DNA of 64,000 nucleotides. Origin: Deinococcus roseus (GTDB taxonomy: Bacteria > Deinococcota > Deinococci > Deinococcales > Deinococcaceae). Where the stretch lies: the NCBI RefSeq assembly GCF_014646895.1, contig NZ_BMOD01000004.1, positions 62,001 to 126,000 on the forward strand. Direction: 5' to 3'. Shown here piece by piece: positions 1 through 8,459 of the stretch. The first letter of the stretch is position 1. Each line of letters opens with the position of its first letter. The notes under the pieces were generated by a model. The model ran no database searches, was not told the origin of the DNA, and saw only the letters and a program-made list of their open reading frames with translations. The position numbers and the translations under genes were made by a program.

Positions 1-2356
1 CCTGTTCAAAATCTCCTGCGATGCGAAACACATGCCCCATGCCCAGGTGGCTGAAGGATTGCTGGTGTTTGCAGGCTGCGGGCATCCGTGACATGACTGC
101 CAGATTGTTCTGAAAGAAATTCTGGGCTTCTGGGATGCGGCCCTGGATCAGGTACATGGCCCCCAGACTGTTGCGGGCTGCACAGGCCGTGTGGAACACC
201 TCATGCTGTTCGGCGTACTGCAAGCTGTCCAGGTAATGCTGCTCTGCCTCTGCAAATTGGCCCAGAAAGCGGGCAAGGTTTCCCTGATTCAACAGCAATT
301 CCGCATAATGCTCTGGCTGGCGTTGCACTCCAGGCAGTTTTCGGACTTTGCTGAGCCATTCAAAGGCCTGCAAAGTCATGTTGCGGGTGACCCACAGCAG
401 ACACAGGGGTGTGAACAGGGGCAACAGGGTTTTGATGTCCTGAAGGTCAAAAAGATGCTGGCAGGCAATGTGCAGGTTGTCCTGTTCCTGGGTCAGTTTC
501 TGCAGGACCAGTTGCTGGTTTGCCCCAAAAGCATAAGGATCGTGCTGATGCACGTAAGCCGCAAAATAGCGGGCATGGCTTTCTCGAATCTGCTGGACCA
601 CTTCTGGAAATGCCTGCTGCTTCTCCGCCACATATTCACGGATCAGTTCGTGCACCTCGAAGCGCTGGTCGCTGCCCCGCACCCGCCGCACCAGAGAATG
701 GTCCACCAGGGAAAGCAAATCACGGTTGCTGATTCCCGTGATTTGCAGGGCAGACACCCTTTCAAAACTTCCCCGGAACACCATCAGTTTGCTGAGGGCA
801 TGTTGCAGATTTTCAGGGAGCAGCCGCCAGGAATGCTCAAAGACAATGCGCATCCCGGAATGCCTTTCAGGAAGTCCGGGCAGGGCTCCGGTCAGGAAGT
901 CCAGGCTTTTATCCAGTTCATCTCGAATTTCGGTCCATCCCAGCAGCCGCCTCCAGGCTCCAGCCAGTTCCAGGCCCAGAGGAAGCCCCTCCACCCGCTG
1001 ACAGATCTGGCCGGCAGCTTCCCAGTCTTCTGCAGTCCAGTCTGTGGGTCGCTGCACCCGATTGGAAGCTTCCAGCAGCAATTGGAGGGCAGGTGAAAGG
1101 GCAGGTGAAAGGGCATCTAGAGTTTCTGCAGCCTGCAAACCTCCCAGGGCATGCACGTGTTCTCCCATCACCCCCAGGCAGATGCGGCTGGTCAGCAGCA
1201 CCTTCACTGCTGGCAGGTCATGCAGCCAGCGCACAAATTCACGGGCCTGGGGCAAAATCTGCTCCACATTGTCCAGAATCAAAAGTCTGGACTGATGCCC
1301 GAGGGTCTGGCGCAACTGGTCTTCCAGCAGGGGCATGGGAGAGGCGGACAGCCCCAGTTCCTGGGCCAGTTTCTGCAAGATGGGCTGGTCTGCTGGATGC
1401 CCCACCAGACTGAGAAAACAACCCTGCATCTGTGTTTGCCGGGCCACTTCCAGCGCAAGGCGGGTCTTCCCTGCCCCTCCCACTCCAGTCAGGGTGAGGA
1501 TCTGGATGCCAGGGTCTGCCAGCTGTTTGAGGATGACCTGCAATTCCTGTTGCCTGCCCAGCAAGGAGGAAGTCTGCTGCATTGAAGGCACTGCGCGTTC
1601 TCCGGGGTGTTCACCTGATGCCACCACAGGAAACACAGCAGGGAATTTTTCTGCCCTGAGCCGTGCAAACAGCTGCTGGGTCTCGGTGCGGGGTTGCATC
1701 TGCAATTGCTGTTCGAGGTCACGCACAAACTTCAGGTAGCGTTCTGCAGCAGCATCCTGGTGGTCATTTCTGCAAGCCACGCGCAGGTAATCGCACAGCA
1801 CATCTTCTGCCAGACCATCCTGTTCCAGAATGTCCTTCAGGACCTCCTCTGCTTTCTGGGGGTCCTGCTGCTGCAATTTCAGGGCGTGCTGGTGGGCAGC
1901 CGTTCTCCATTGGGATTGCAGTTTGAAGCGCTCCAGATCCAGCCATGCGGTAAATTCATCTGAGGCCTCTGTGGCACAGCCCATCAAAAGCAAGCCGTGG
2001 TGAATCTGGTGTGCCTCCTGCCAGTTGCGGCGGCTGTAAGCCAGGCGGAAGAGGTGCAGGTCACTGCCTTCAGTCCACCTCAGGCGATGGTTTTCCACTT
2101 CCATCTGGGGGGCCAGCCCCTGGTCTTTGATGCGCAAAATCAACTGCCTGAGGCGGGTGCGGGCCACACTGCCTTCTGCATCTGGCCACAGCACATGGGC
2201 CAGTTCTTCCCGCATGACCCAGTCTTCCTGGGCGGCCAGATAGGTCAGGAGCCACAGGGAGCGCTCGTTGGGCAGCGCCTGGGATTGCTGTCCCACCACC
2301 ATCCTGGGCTGTCCCAGGCAACAGAAAAGCTGAGTTTGCTTGCGGGTTCTTTTCAT
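1..2356 (-). CDS. SARP/BTAD-type transcriptional regulator with NTPase and TPR regions (3' end outside window)
   Basis: An open minus-strand frame runs from an ATG at 2356 off the window edge (785 codons seen), so the C-terminus is missing. Residues 1-100 resemble a winged-helix DNA-binding domain, followed by a BTAD-like helical region to about 240. A Walker A (GVGGAGKT) and a Walker B-like LLILDN follow in an AfsR/MalT-type ATPase module. The rest is helical with TPR-like pairs. Such proteins are ligand- or partner-gated activators; the target here is unknown. An in-frame TGA lies just upstream, so 2356 is the only good start, although no clear ribosome site is visible. A 12-bp tandem repeat near 1093-1120 duplicates a Leu-Ser-Pro-Ala unit. 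The divergent neighbour is a phospholipase. Confidence 0.85.
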   Translation of the reverse strand, partial: MKRTRKQTQLFCCLGQPRMVVGQQSQALPNERSLWLLTYLAAQEDWVMREELAHVLWPDAEGSVARTRLRQLILRIKDQGLAPQMEVENHRLRWTEGSDLHLFRLAYSRRNWQEAHQIHHGLLLMGCATEASDEFTAWLDLERFKLQSQWRTAAHQHALKLQQQDPQKAEEVLKDILEQDGLAEDVLCDYLRVACRNDHQDAAAERYLKFVRDLEQQLQMQPRTETQQLFARLRAEKFPAVFPVVASGEHPGERAVPSMQQTSSLLGRQQELQVILKQLADPGIQILTLTGVGGAGKTRLALEVARQTQMQGCFLSLVGHPADQPILQKLAQELGLSASPMPLLEDQLRQTLGHQSRLLILDNVEQILPQAREFVRWLHDLPAVKVLLTSRICLGVMGEHVHALGGLQAAETLDALSPALSPALQLLLEASNRVQRPTDWTAEDWEAAGQICQRVEGLPLGLELAGAWRRLLGWTEIRDELDKSLDFLTGALPGLPERHSGMRIVFEHSWRLLPENLQHALSKLMVFRGSFERVSALQITGISNRDLLSLVDHSLVRRVRGSDQRFEVHELIREYVAEKQQAFPEVVQQIRESHARYFAAYVHQHDPYAFGANQQLVLQKLTQEQDNLHIACQHLFDLQDIKTLLPLFTPLCLLWVTRNMTLQAFEWLSKVRKLPGVQRQPEHYAELLLNQGNLARFLGQFAEAEQHYLDSLQYAEQHEVFHTACAARNSLGAMYLIQGRIPEAQNFFQNNLAVMSRMPAACKHQQSFSHLGMGHVFRIAGDFEQ

Positions 2357-2701
2357 AAAAACAGGGTTGAGGATTCAGGTCAGCAGAAATTCTGGTCAGG
2401 TCAACAAGCAGGACTGCCAGTGCATCCACAGACACACCAGCCACTTTCCACCACTTGCACCCACAGGCTGCTTTTCTGGATACAGTCTAACAAAAATGCA
2501 CCCCAGTGCTGGATTAGGGGAATTCCCCATCGCAACTGAAGCCAATCTAAAATCGCTTAAAACAGCTGTTCCAAAAAGCATTTTTCAATTTACGCCCATT
2601 CTACAGCTGCCTCTTAAGATGGTCTCAGGTGAAAGGAAGAACCTGCACAAAGCACCTTCCCACTGAAGATCCAGACCCACTTTACTGTTTTGGAGGCACC
2701 C
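2357..2701. other. Divergent intergenic region
   Basis: This 345-bp gap separates the divergent regulator and phospholipase genes and should hold both promoters. A TTGACC lies on the minus strand near 2398-2403 without a convincing -10 partner. A perfect 12-bp palindrome GGGGAATTCCCC sits at 2517-2528. No coding frame with a credible start was found. Confidence 0.4.
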
Positions 2702-3319
2702 ATGAACCTGAAAATGATTCTGCCCGCAGCCCTGCTGACCCTGACCCTCGCTGCCTGCTCCAGCACCCAGGTGCCCACCAGCACTGCCCCGGCAAGCAGC
2801 ATCAGCGCCGAAGACCAGGCCCTGTTGCAAGAGCTGGAAGCCAATCAGCCTGAAGTCGCCAGAACCTTCCGGGAAGCCCTGCAGCAATCCCAGGAAGCCC
2901 AGGTGCAGACCCAGGGTGAAATCCAGGCCCAGAGCGTCACCTCGGTGATGGAATCCATCGCACTGGGCAGCAATTCCAATTACAACAGCAAATACAGCAG
3001 CCGGGGCAGCTACCCCTCCTATGACTGGAACCGCGATGGGTGTTCTGCCCCAAGCTGGGTTTCCGCCATCTTCGGAAATGCCAACAGCCGCTTCCGTCCG
3101 GCCTGCAACCAGCACGACTTTGGGTACCGCAACTACAAGAAATTCCACATGGCCAACGAATGGAACCGCCTGAAGATCGACAGCAAGTTCTACAGCAACA
3201 TGCTCTCCATCTGCTCCAGCAATTACAGCTGGTACAACCCCCTGCGTTACGCCTGCAACAAGAGCGCCGAAACCTACTACAACGCTGTGCGGGTGGCCGG
3301 ATGGTCCCACTACTACTGA
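2702..3319 (+). CDS. Prokaryotic phospholipase A2-like lipoprotein
   Basis: 205 aa. A lipoprotein signal peptide ends in the lipobox LAAC (Cys19), so the protein is probably lipid-anchored outside the membrane. A Gln/Glu-rich linker (about 35-85) precedes the domain. The second half matches the bacterial/fungal phospholipase A2 family: DGCSAP near 112-117, then ACNQHDFGYRN with the catalytic-type His138-Asp139 pair, and paired cysteines (114, 135, 171, 185) able to form disulfides. The family hydrolyses the sn-2 acyl ester of phospholipids using Ca2+. The ATG at 2702 has TGGAGG six bases ahead; an upstream in-frame TTG at 2690 is less likely. Monocistronic, ended by a strong hairpin. Confidence 0.85.
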   Translation: MNLKMILPAALLTLTLAACSSTQVPTSTAPASSISAEDQALLQELEANQPEVARTFREALQQSQEAQVQTQGEIQAQSVTSVMESIALGSNSNYNSKYSSRGSYPSYDWNRDGCSAPSWVSAIFGNANSRFRPACNQHDFGYRNYKKFHMANEWNRLKIDSKFYSNMLSICSSNYSWYNPLRYACNKSAETYYNAVRVAGWSHYY

Positions 3320-3390
3320 TACTGAGATTTTCAGAGGGCGAAAAGCTGAAGGCCAGACACCTGAAAAGCTCCAACAGAGCCCAGCAGATC

Positions 3391-3438
3391 AAACCAGCAG
3401 GATCCCAGAACTCAAACATTCTGGGATCCTGCTGGTTT
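3391..3438. terminator. Bidirectional rho-independent terminator
   Basis: A perfect 20-bp stem (3391-3410 with 3419-3438) has an 8-nt loop and T-rich/A-rich flanks on both sides. It separates the convergent phospholipase and HAAS-like membrane protein genes and can serve both. Confidence 0.9.
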
Positions 3439-3452
3439 TCACGTTCCTGAAA

Positions 3453-4358
3453 TCACTTCAGGGCTTTTGGGGGATGCAAAACAGGAGGACGGATGCGTTT
3501 CTGCACCATGTCCCAGAGGATCAGCACCAGCACCAAAACCAGCCAGCCCCGGGTACCTTCGTCGGTGGCAGGGCTGATGAAGATGTTGCCCTTGACCACC
3601 CAGAAGGTGAGGAGCAGCAAAAACCCTGCACTGGTCGCCAGGTCCAGCCTGCGGGTCAGGGTGGTCCAGCGTCCTTCACGCCACACAGCAGCATGAACGC
3701 CAAAAGAAGCGGTCCAGAGCAGCAGAGCGAGAAGGCCCTGAATGGGAAGGAAATCTGGGTGGAAAGCCAGCACCTCAGGCAAAACCCCTGGCAGGGATTT
3801 CACGAGGTAGGGCAAGCTGACCATCAGGGCCACCGCCAGAGCGAAACCCAGCAAACCCACAGCCCACACAGGTCGAGACACCCGCTCTGTCTGGGCAAGG
3901 CGAGGGGACCACTGGGAACGGATCAGGCCCTGGGCTTGCAGGAAATGGGCCAGCAGGGAGAACATCACCACAAAACCCGGAATCCAGAAAGCCCCCAGTC
4001 CAGCCCCAAACCACCAGCGGGCGAGCGACTGTCCAGTAAACACTTCAGGCAGGGTCAGTGCCCATTGCAACGCCATCCCGGTGAGGGACACCAGCAGAAA
4101 AGGCCGGGTCTGGTTTCCAGGGAGGAAAGCTGGGATGGGAGGCTGGTAACGCTGGGCGACTTCTTCAGGGTGCCCGAAGCGCCTGAGCATGTTCAGGGTC
4201 ATGGGGGCTGTGGGATCTGTTCCCTGCTGCTGGGCCTCTTCCTGCAGCATTTCGGCCAGCAGACCCCGCAGTTCAAAACCCATTTCGTTGCGGTCTTTTG
4301 AAGGGAGGTGCCGGATCACGTCCCGAACGTAGGCTTCAATGATCTCCTGTGGATTCAT
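3453..4358 (-). CDS. Membrane protein with HAAS/DUF1700-like N-terminus, PadR partner
   Basis: 301 aa. The N-terminal 75 residues (EAYVRDVIRHLP, RNEMGFELRGLLAEML, RRFGHPEEVAQRY) resemble the HAAS signalling domain that typically accompanies PadR regulators. About six hydrophobic segments follow, from about residue 90 to 290. The start at 4358 is set by AAGGAGG seven to eight bases upstream and by an ATGA overlap with the padR stop; an upstream in-frame ATG at 4409 lies inside padR. In known pairs the membrane protein is regulated by, or signals with, the PadR repressor. The signal is unknown here. Confidence 0.8.
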   Translation of the reverse strand: MNPQEIIEAYVRDVIRHLPSKDRNEMGFELRGLLAEMLQEEAQQQGTDPTAPMTLNMLRRFGHPEEVAQRYQPPIPAFLPGNQTRPFLLVSLTGMALQWALTLPEVFTGQSLARWWFGAGLGAFWIPGFVVMFSLLAHFLQAQGLIRSQWSPRLAQTERVSRPVWAVGLLGFALAVALMVSLPYLVKSLPGVLPEVLAFHPDFLPIQGLLALLLWTASFGVHAAVWREGRWTTLTRRLDLATSAGFLLLLTFWVVKGNIFISPATDEGTRGWLVLVLVLILWDMVQKRIRPPVLHPPKALK

Positions 4359-4708
4359 GTGCTTTCCTCCTTCAGCAAGCCCGTCAGGGATGCATTCAGG
4401 GCATTCCATGAGGCCGTGAGTTGCCTGAGCAGGGCTTCACCCTGCGCGTTGAGCTGGTAGTACCGTCTGGGCTGACCGTCATCGGTGCGCCATTCGGACT
4501 GCAGATGACCCTGACTTTCCAGGCGGCGCAGCAGCGGGTAAAGGGTGCCTTCTTCGATGGGCAGGTTCTGCTGGGCGAGGGCCTGACGCAGGGAGTAACC
4601 GTATTGTGGCTGCCTGAGCTGGGACAGCACAGCCAGCACCAGCACGCCCCTGCGCATTTCGAGTTCCAGTTTGGGAGAGGGGACTTCATCCATGTTCATT
4701 CCAGTCAT
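4355..4708 (-). CDS. PadR-family transcriptional regulator
   Basis: 117 aa. A winged helix spans about residues 15-90, with the family pattern YGYSLRQAL...EEGTLYPLLRRLESQGHL...RRYYQL. The C-terminus is short, so this is a subfamily-2-like PadR. The start at 4708 has AGGTGA six bases ahead; longer in-frame starts run through the promoter. It is the first gene of a two-gene operon with the membrane protein and overlaps it by ATGA. A palindrome within its own promoter suggests autorepression. Confidence 0.88.
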   Translation of the reverse strand: MTGMNMDEVPSPKLELEMRRGVLVLAVLSQLRQPQYGYSLRQALAQQNLPIEEGTLYPLLRRLESQGHLQSEWRTDDGQPRRYYQLNAQGEALLRQLTASWNALNASLTGLLKEEST

Positions 4709-4750
4709 TCTGTCACCTGATGCTGTGTGCCACCCTGTACTGTTTATCAC

Positions 4751-4779
4751 ATGGTACTGTGCGAGACACAGTACGTCAA
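4751..4779 (-). promoter_or_regulatory. padR promoter with embedded palindromic operator
   Basis: On the minus strand: -35 TTGACG (4774-4779), a 17-bp spacer, and -10 TACCAT (4751-4756). An inverted repeat of two 8-bp arms, GTACTGTG and CACAGTAC, around a 5-bp centre (4754-4774) fills the spacer and touches both boxes. This is where an autorepressing PadR would be expected to bind. A further half-site GTACTGTT lies downstream near 4738-4745. Confidence 0.7.
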
Positions 4780-4841
4780 GTCTGGTTTTTCGTGAGCTGC
4801 TCTTGTCCGCTCCAATTCTGCTCACCCACACGTTGAAAACC

Positions 4842-4883
4842 AAAAGAAGCAGTCCTTCCAGACATCGGAGGACTGCTTCTTTT
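4842..4883 (-). terminator. Terminator of the polyamine/GABA operon
   Basis: A 14-bp stem (4842-4855 with 4870-4883) has A/T-rich ends. It lies about 12 bp beyond the gabD stop and can also stop leftward reading. Confidence 0.85.
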
Positions 4884-4894
4884 TTACTGACTGA

Positions 4895-6343
4895 TTATTC
4901 GTACAGGCCGTAACTGACCAGTTTGACTTCCAGGTACTCCATCAGGCCCCAGATGCCCCCTTCGCGTCCAACCCCGGAGAATTTGGTGCCTCCGAAAGGA
5001 ACGTGTGGGCTGGCTGCGCTGGGCACCCCGTCGTTGACCCCGACAATGCCGTAATCGAGGGCTTCCGACACTTTGAAGCCCGTGGCGATGTCCTTGGTCC
5101 ACAGGTAAGCTGCAAGGCCAAAAGGGGTGTTGTTGGCCAGTTCGATGGCTTCTTCGGTGGTCTTGAAGGTGGAGATGGCCGCCACAGGCCCGAAGGTCTC
5201 CTCGTTCATGATCAACATGTCTGCAGTGACATTGGAAAGCACGGTGGGAGCGTAAAAGAGTCCTCCCAGGCTTTCCCCTCCAAGGTCCAGGGTTGCGCCC
5301 CTGTCCACAGCGTCCTGCACGTGACGCTGGACTTTTTTCAGGCCCTGTTCTTCCACCAGGGGGCCAATGCTGGTGGTCTGTTCGATGGGGTTGCCCACCT
5401 TGAGGGTTTTGACTTTCTCGACCAGTTTGGCGGTGAAGGCTTCTGCAATGTCTTCATGCACGTACAGGCGGTTGATGCACACGCAGGTCTGGCCCGCATT
5501 GCGGTACTTGGCCAGCATCACTTCCTTGACGGCCAGATCGAGGTCTGCGTCCGGGAAGATGATGAAAGGAGCGTGTCCTCCCAGCTCAAAGGAGATGCGC
5601 TTGAGGGTCTGGGCGGCCTGGGCATACAGAATTCGCCCGACTTCCGTGCTGCCCGTGAAGGTGATCTTGCGGCAGTCCGGGCTGTCAATGAAGGGTTTGC
5701 TGACCGGAACGGGATCCAGAGCAGGCAAAACCTGGAAGGTGCCTTTCGGACCTCCGGCTTCTTCCCACAATTCGGCAAGGTACAGGGCGGTGACAGGGCT
5801 TTGCTCTGCAGGTTTCAGAACCATCACGCAGCCTGCAGCCAGCGCAGGGGCAACTTTGCGGGTCACCATGCCAGCCGGGAAATTCCAGGGGGTCACGGCA
5901 TAACACACCCCGACAGGCTCGTAGCGGGCCATGGCGCGTTTGTGGTCGAAAGGCATGTGCAGCATTTCGCCTGCATTGCGTTTGCCTTCCTCTGCGTACC
6001 ATTCTGCAAAGCTTGCAGCGTATTTGACCTCACCACGGGTTTCGATGATGGGTTTGCCCATCTCCAAGGTCATGATGCGGGCCAGTTTTTCGCTGTTCTC
6101 GTGCATCAGGGCGGCCCATTTCGCGATGATTTTTCCGCGCTCAAAGGGATTGACTTTTTTCCAGACCTTGTAGCCTTCCAGAGCGGCCTGGAGTGCTGCT
6201 TCTGCTTGCTGGGCACCACAATCTGCCACTTCAAAGAGCTTTTCTGCAGTAGCAGGATTGCTGATGGTGAAGGTGCGACCTGTGGAAATCCACTGTCCGT
6301 TGATGTAAGCCTGGGTCGGGTAATCCAGTACCTGGGTGGTCAT
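4895..6343 (-). CDS. gabD: NAD(P)-dependent succinate-semialdehyde dehydrogenase
   Basis: 482 aa, full length for the aldehyde dehydrogenase superfamily. Visible are the NAD-fold GSTEVGR motif, the catalytic Glu in FELGGHAP, and the catalytic Cys in NAGQTCVC. The C-terminal PFGGTKFSGVGREGG segment is typical of GabD-type enzymes. It oxidises succinate semialdehyde to succinate, the last step of GABA or putrescine breakdown. It is the last gene of a long minus-strand operon, starts at an ATGA overlap with the amidohydrolase, and is followed by a terminator. Two aminotransferases and a polyamine-type transporter upstream support this substrate over other aldehydes. Confidence 0.88.
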   Translation of the reverse strand: MTTQVLDYPTQAYINGQWISTGRTFTISNPATAEKLFEVADCGAQQAEAALQAALEGYKVWKKVNPFERGKIIAKWAALMHENSEKLARIMTLEMGKPIIETRGEVKYAASFAEWYAEEGKRNAGEMLHMPFDHKRAMARYEPVGVCYAVTPWNFPAGMVTRKVAPALAAGCVMVLKPAEQSPVTALYLAELWEEAGGPKGTFQVLPALDPVPVSKPFIDSPDCRKITFTGSTEVGRILYAQAAQTLKRISFELGGHAPFIIFPDADLDLAVKEVMLAKYRNAGQTCVCINRLYVHEDIAEAFTAKLVEKVKTLKVGNPIEQTTSIGPLVEEQGLKKVQRHVQDAVDRGATLDLGGESLGGLFYAPTVLSNVTADMLIMNEETFGPVAAISTFKTTEEAIELANNTPFGLAAYLWTKDIATGFKVSEALDYGIVGVNDGVPSAASPHVPFGGTKFSGVGREGGIWGLMEYLEVKLVSYGLYE

Positions 6344-7830
6344 GATGGGTGCTCCTCTGCAAGGATGGTTCTGAGAATTCGGGCTTCCGGGTGGTCCGGG
6401 GCATGGCTGAGCAGCACAAAATCTGCTTTTTTGCCTGCCTCCAGGGTGCCGTACAAATCCTGCTGTTGCTGGGCTTTTGCCCCTCCCAGCGTGTAAGCTT
6501 CCACCGCTTCTGAGAGGGTGAGGTTGTTTTCTGGACGCATGCCTTCATGGGTGGCTGCACGGATGCCTTCCAGCACCCGCAGTTCCTTGACCACCGGACC
6601 ATCGCTGGAGAGGGCCACGGTGAGTCCAGCATCCAGCATCTGTCTGAGGTTATAACACCTTGGCTTGAAACTTTCAGGGAGGTAACGCTCAAAGTTGATG
6701 CGCAGTTCCCGCAGAAAGATTGCCTGGGGCACCACGATGATGCCCAGGTCATGGGCCAGTTGCAGGTGTTCAGGACCGGGCAGCCCAAAATGCTCGATGC
6801 GGTGCCGAACTTCGCTGGGATGTTCAAAGTAAAGCCTCTGGTAAATGCCCAGCACCTGATCCAGTGTGCGGTCCCCGATGGCGTGGGTTCCAATCTGAAA
6901 TCCGGCCAGATGGGCTTCTTTCATCAGGGCGTAAAGTTCTTCGGTGTCAAAGCGCAAAACGCCCTGTGAAGGCTCCGGGGTGTTCTGGTAAGGCACACTT
7001 AAAGCCGCAGTTGCCCCGGAAAGCCCACCATCAGCAAAGAACTTCACCGATTTGACCCTCAGGAAGGGATGGTCAAAGGGTTCTGGCAGAGGGTAAGTTT
7101 CCTTGCCCCCATCGGGCCTGCGGATGAACAGGACATTCACCCGGATGGGCAGCTCTCCCCTTGCTGCAAGGTTTTTGTAGGCCTGCAGGAGGGGCGGATC
7201 CACGGCAGGATCGGTGGCATGGGTGCAGCCCTGATCCCGCAGGTGCTCACACCCGGCCAAAACCCAGCGTTCGTAGTCCTGCACGCTGGGTTTTGGCATG
7301 GCTTTCTGGATCAGGCCCAGCGCGGTTTCCAGCAGCAGGCCGTTTTCAAAATGCACCTCACCGCCTGGAGGGTTGGGGGTGTCCCCATCAATTCCAGCCA
7401 GCGAAAAGGCCAGCGAATTGGCTGCATGGATGTGGGCACAGGTGCGGGTCAGCAAGATGGGGTTTTCCGGGGCAATCTGGTCCAGTTCCGTTCTTAAAGG
7501 AGGCCGTTTTTCCTGCAGGCTCGCTTCATTCCAGCCTCTGGCGTACAGCCATTCACCGGGTTTCAGGGTCTTTAAGCGCTCCTGAATGGCCGAAAACAAA
7601 TCTGGCAGGGTCTGGATGCCCCTGAGGTCCAGGGTGGTGGTCCTCAGTTGCCCGACCTTCCAGATGTGCACGTGGGCATCGTTGAAACCGGGGAGCAGGT
7701 GGGCACCTTCAAGGTCAACGACCTGATCTGCTTCACCTGTCTGACCCAATGCCTCGATCCAGCCCTCTTTGACCAGAATGGAGGTGACATCACTGCCCCA
7801 GATCCGGGCGTTCTTGTAGAGGGTGGTCAT
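6340..7830 (-). CDS. Amidohydrolase family protein, YtcJ-like
   Basis: 496 aa. It has the metal-binding HxH motif in FNDAHVHIWK near residue 60, a central FADGGLSG, HAIGDRTLD near 310, and an ALSSDGPVV Asp near 400. This is the order seen in YtcJ/Exoenzyme-regulatory-type metal-dependent hydrolases. The exact amide or cyclic substrate cannot be told from sequence. The start at 7830 is fixed by ATGA overlap with the upstream acetyltransferase and GGAG upstream. Its place between an acetyltransferase and gabD suggests hydrolysis of an acylated amine or lactam intermediate, which is inference only. Confidence 0.8.
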   Translation of the reverse strand: MTTLYKNARIWGSDVTSILVKEGWIEALGQTGEADQVVDLEGAHLLPGFNDAHVHIWKVGQLRTTTLDLRGIQTLPDLFSAIQERLKTLKPGEWLYARGWNEASLQEKRPPLRTELDQIAPENPILLTRTCAHIHAANSLAFSLAGIDGDTPNPPGGEVHFENGLLLETALGLIQKAMPKPSVQDYERWVLAGCEHLRDQGCTHATDPAVDPPLLQAYKNLAARGELPIRVNVLFIRRPDGGKETYPLPEPFDHPFLRVKSVKFFADGGLSGATAALSVPYQNTPEPSQGVLRFDTEELYALMKEAHLAGFQIGTHAIGDRTLDQVLGIYQRLYFEHPSEVRHRIEHFGLPGPEHLQLAHDLGIIVVPQAIFLRELRINFERYLPESFKPRCYNLRQMLDAGLTVALSSDGPVVKELRVLEGIRAATHEGMRPENNLTLSEAVEAYTLGGAKAQQQQDLYGTLEAGKKADFVLLSHAPDHPEARILRTILAEEHPS

Positions 7831-8459
7831 GCCATCCGCTCCGGGTTCTTCCAGACGATGAAGACCCCGTAATTGCCGCAACTGGGATCTTCAAGGTAAT
7901 CGGGGATGATGCCGTGCACCTGATAGCCCCGTTTCAGTTGCACACTCAGCACCGGGTCCCGCAGTTCCCCGGCCATCACCTTCTGCACGTACTCTTCAAT
8001 CAGGAGGTCCCGGTGCTGGTGGTACCCTTTGGGCATCGCTCCGGCCACATGGCCCTTCAGGCCCAGCCTGCGGATCAGGTCGTGTCTGGCGTTGTAGAGC
8101 AGGGTGCTGAGGCCGTATCCCCGGTAATCGGGATGCACCGCGATGTCTGCTCCATACAGCCACTCCCCTGCTGGATTGTGGTTGGTGAGGTAATTGCTGT
8201 CCACGGCGTCCATGTAACGGTGCTGGAAGTGGTCAAAGTCGATGTCCATGCGCAGATCGCTGCTGGACCCCGCCACCAGACCTGTTTCCAGATCCAGCAC
8301 AGCATGTTGCCCTTCTGGGAAAACGTTCTGATGGGAGAGGTAATGCTCTTCTCGCATCAGTTCATCTTCGGCCAGATCCGGGAAGCAGGCCCGCTGGATT
8401 TCAGCGAGCCTTGCTGCCATCTCCGGGGTGGACTGCACCACCTGAAAACGTTCAGGCAC
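7827..8459 (-). CDS. GNAT-family N-acetyltransferase
   Basis: 210 aa, starting with GTG at 8459 inside the last codons of the upstream aminotransferase (8-bp overlap, G-rich ribosome site GGGGGTGG). The acetyl-CoA loop is visible as VHPDYRGYGLSTLLYNAR near residues 110-130, the A motif of GNAT enzymes. The C-terminal part after about 150 has YHQHRDLLIEEYVQKV and a beta-rich tail, longer than a minimal GNAT. The acceptor is unknown. Translational coupling inside the amine operon suggests a small amine or amino acid from the same pathway. Confidence 0.75.
   Translation of the reverse strand: MPERFQVVQSTPEMAARLAEIQRACFPDLAEDELMREEHYLSHQNVFPEGQHAVLDLETGLVAGSSSDLRMDIDFDHFQHRYMDAVDSNYLTNHNPAGEWLYGADIAVHPDYRGYGLSTLLYNARHDLIRRLGLKGHVAGAMPKGYHQHRDLLIEEYVQKVMAGELRDPVLSVQLKRGYQVHGIIPDYLEDPSCGNYGVFIVWKNPERMA

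Noticed and set aside
1093..1120. 12-bp tandem repeat in the SARP-type regulator
   Set aside because: In frame and only two copies plus a partial one, encoding Leu-Ser-Pro-Ala twice; ordinary slippage, not a separate element.
2517..2528. Perfect palindrome GGGGAATTCCCC upstream of the regulator and phospholipase genes
   Set aside because: Short, single copy and not at a clear promoter position, so it is noted but not called an operator.
5003..6496. A 497-codon plus-strand frame opposite gabD
   Set aside because: gabD has every catalytic motif; the antisense frame crosses into the next gene without a sensible start.
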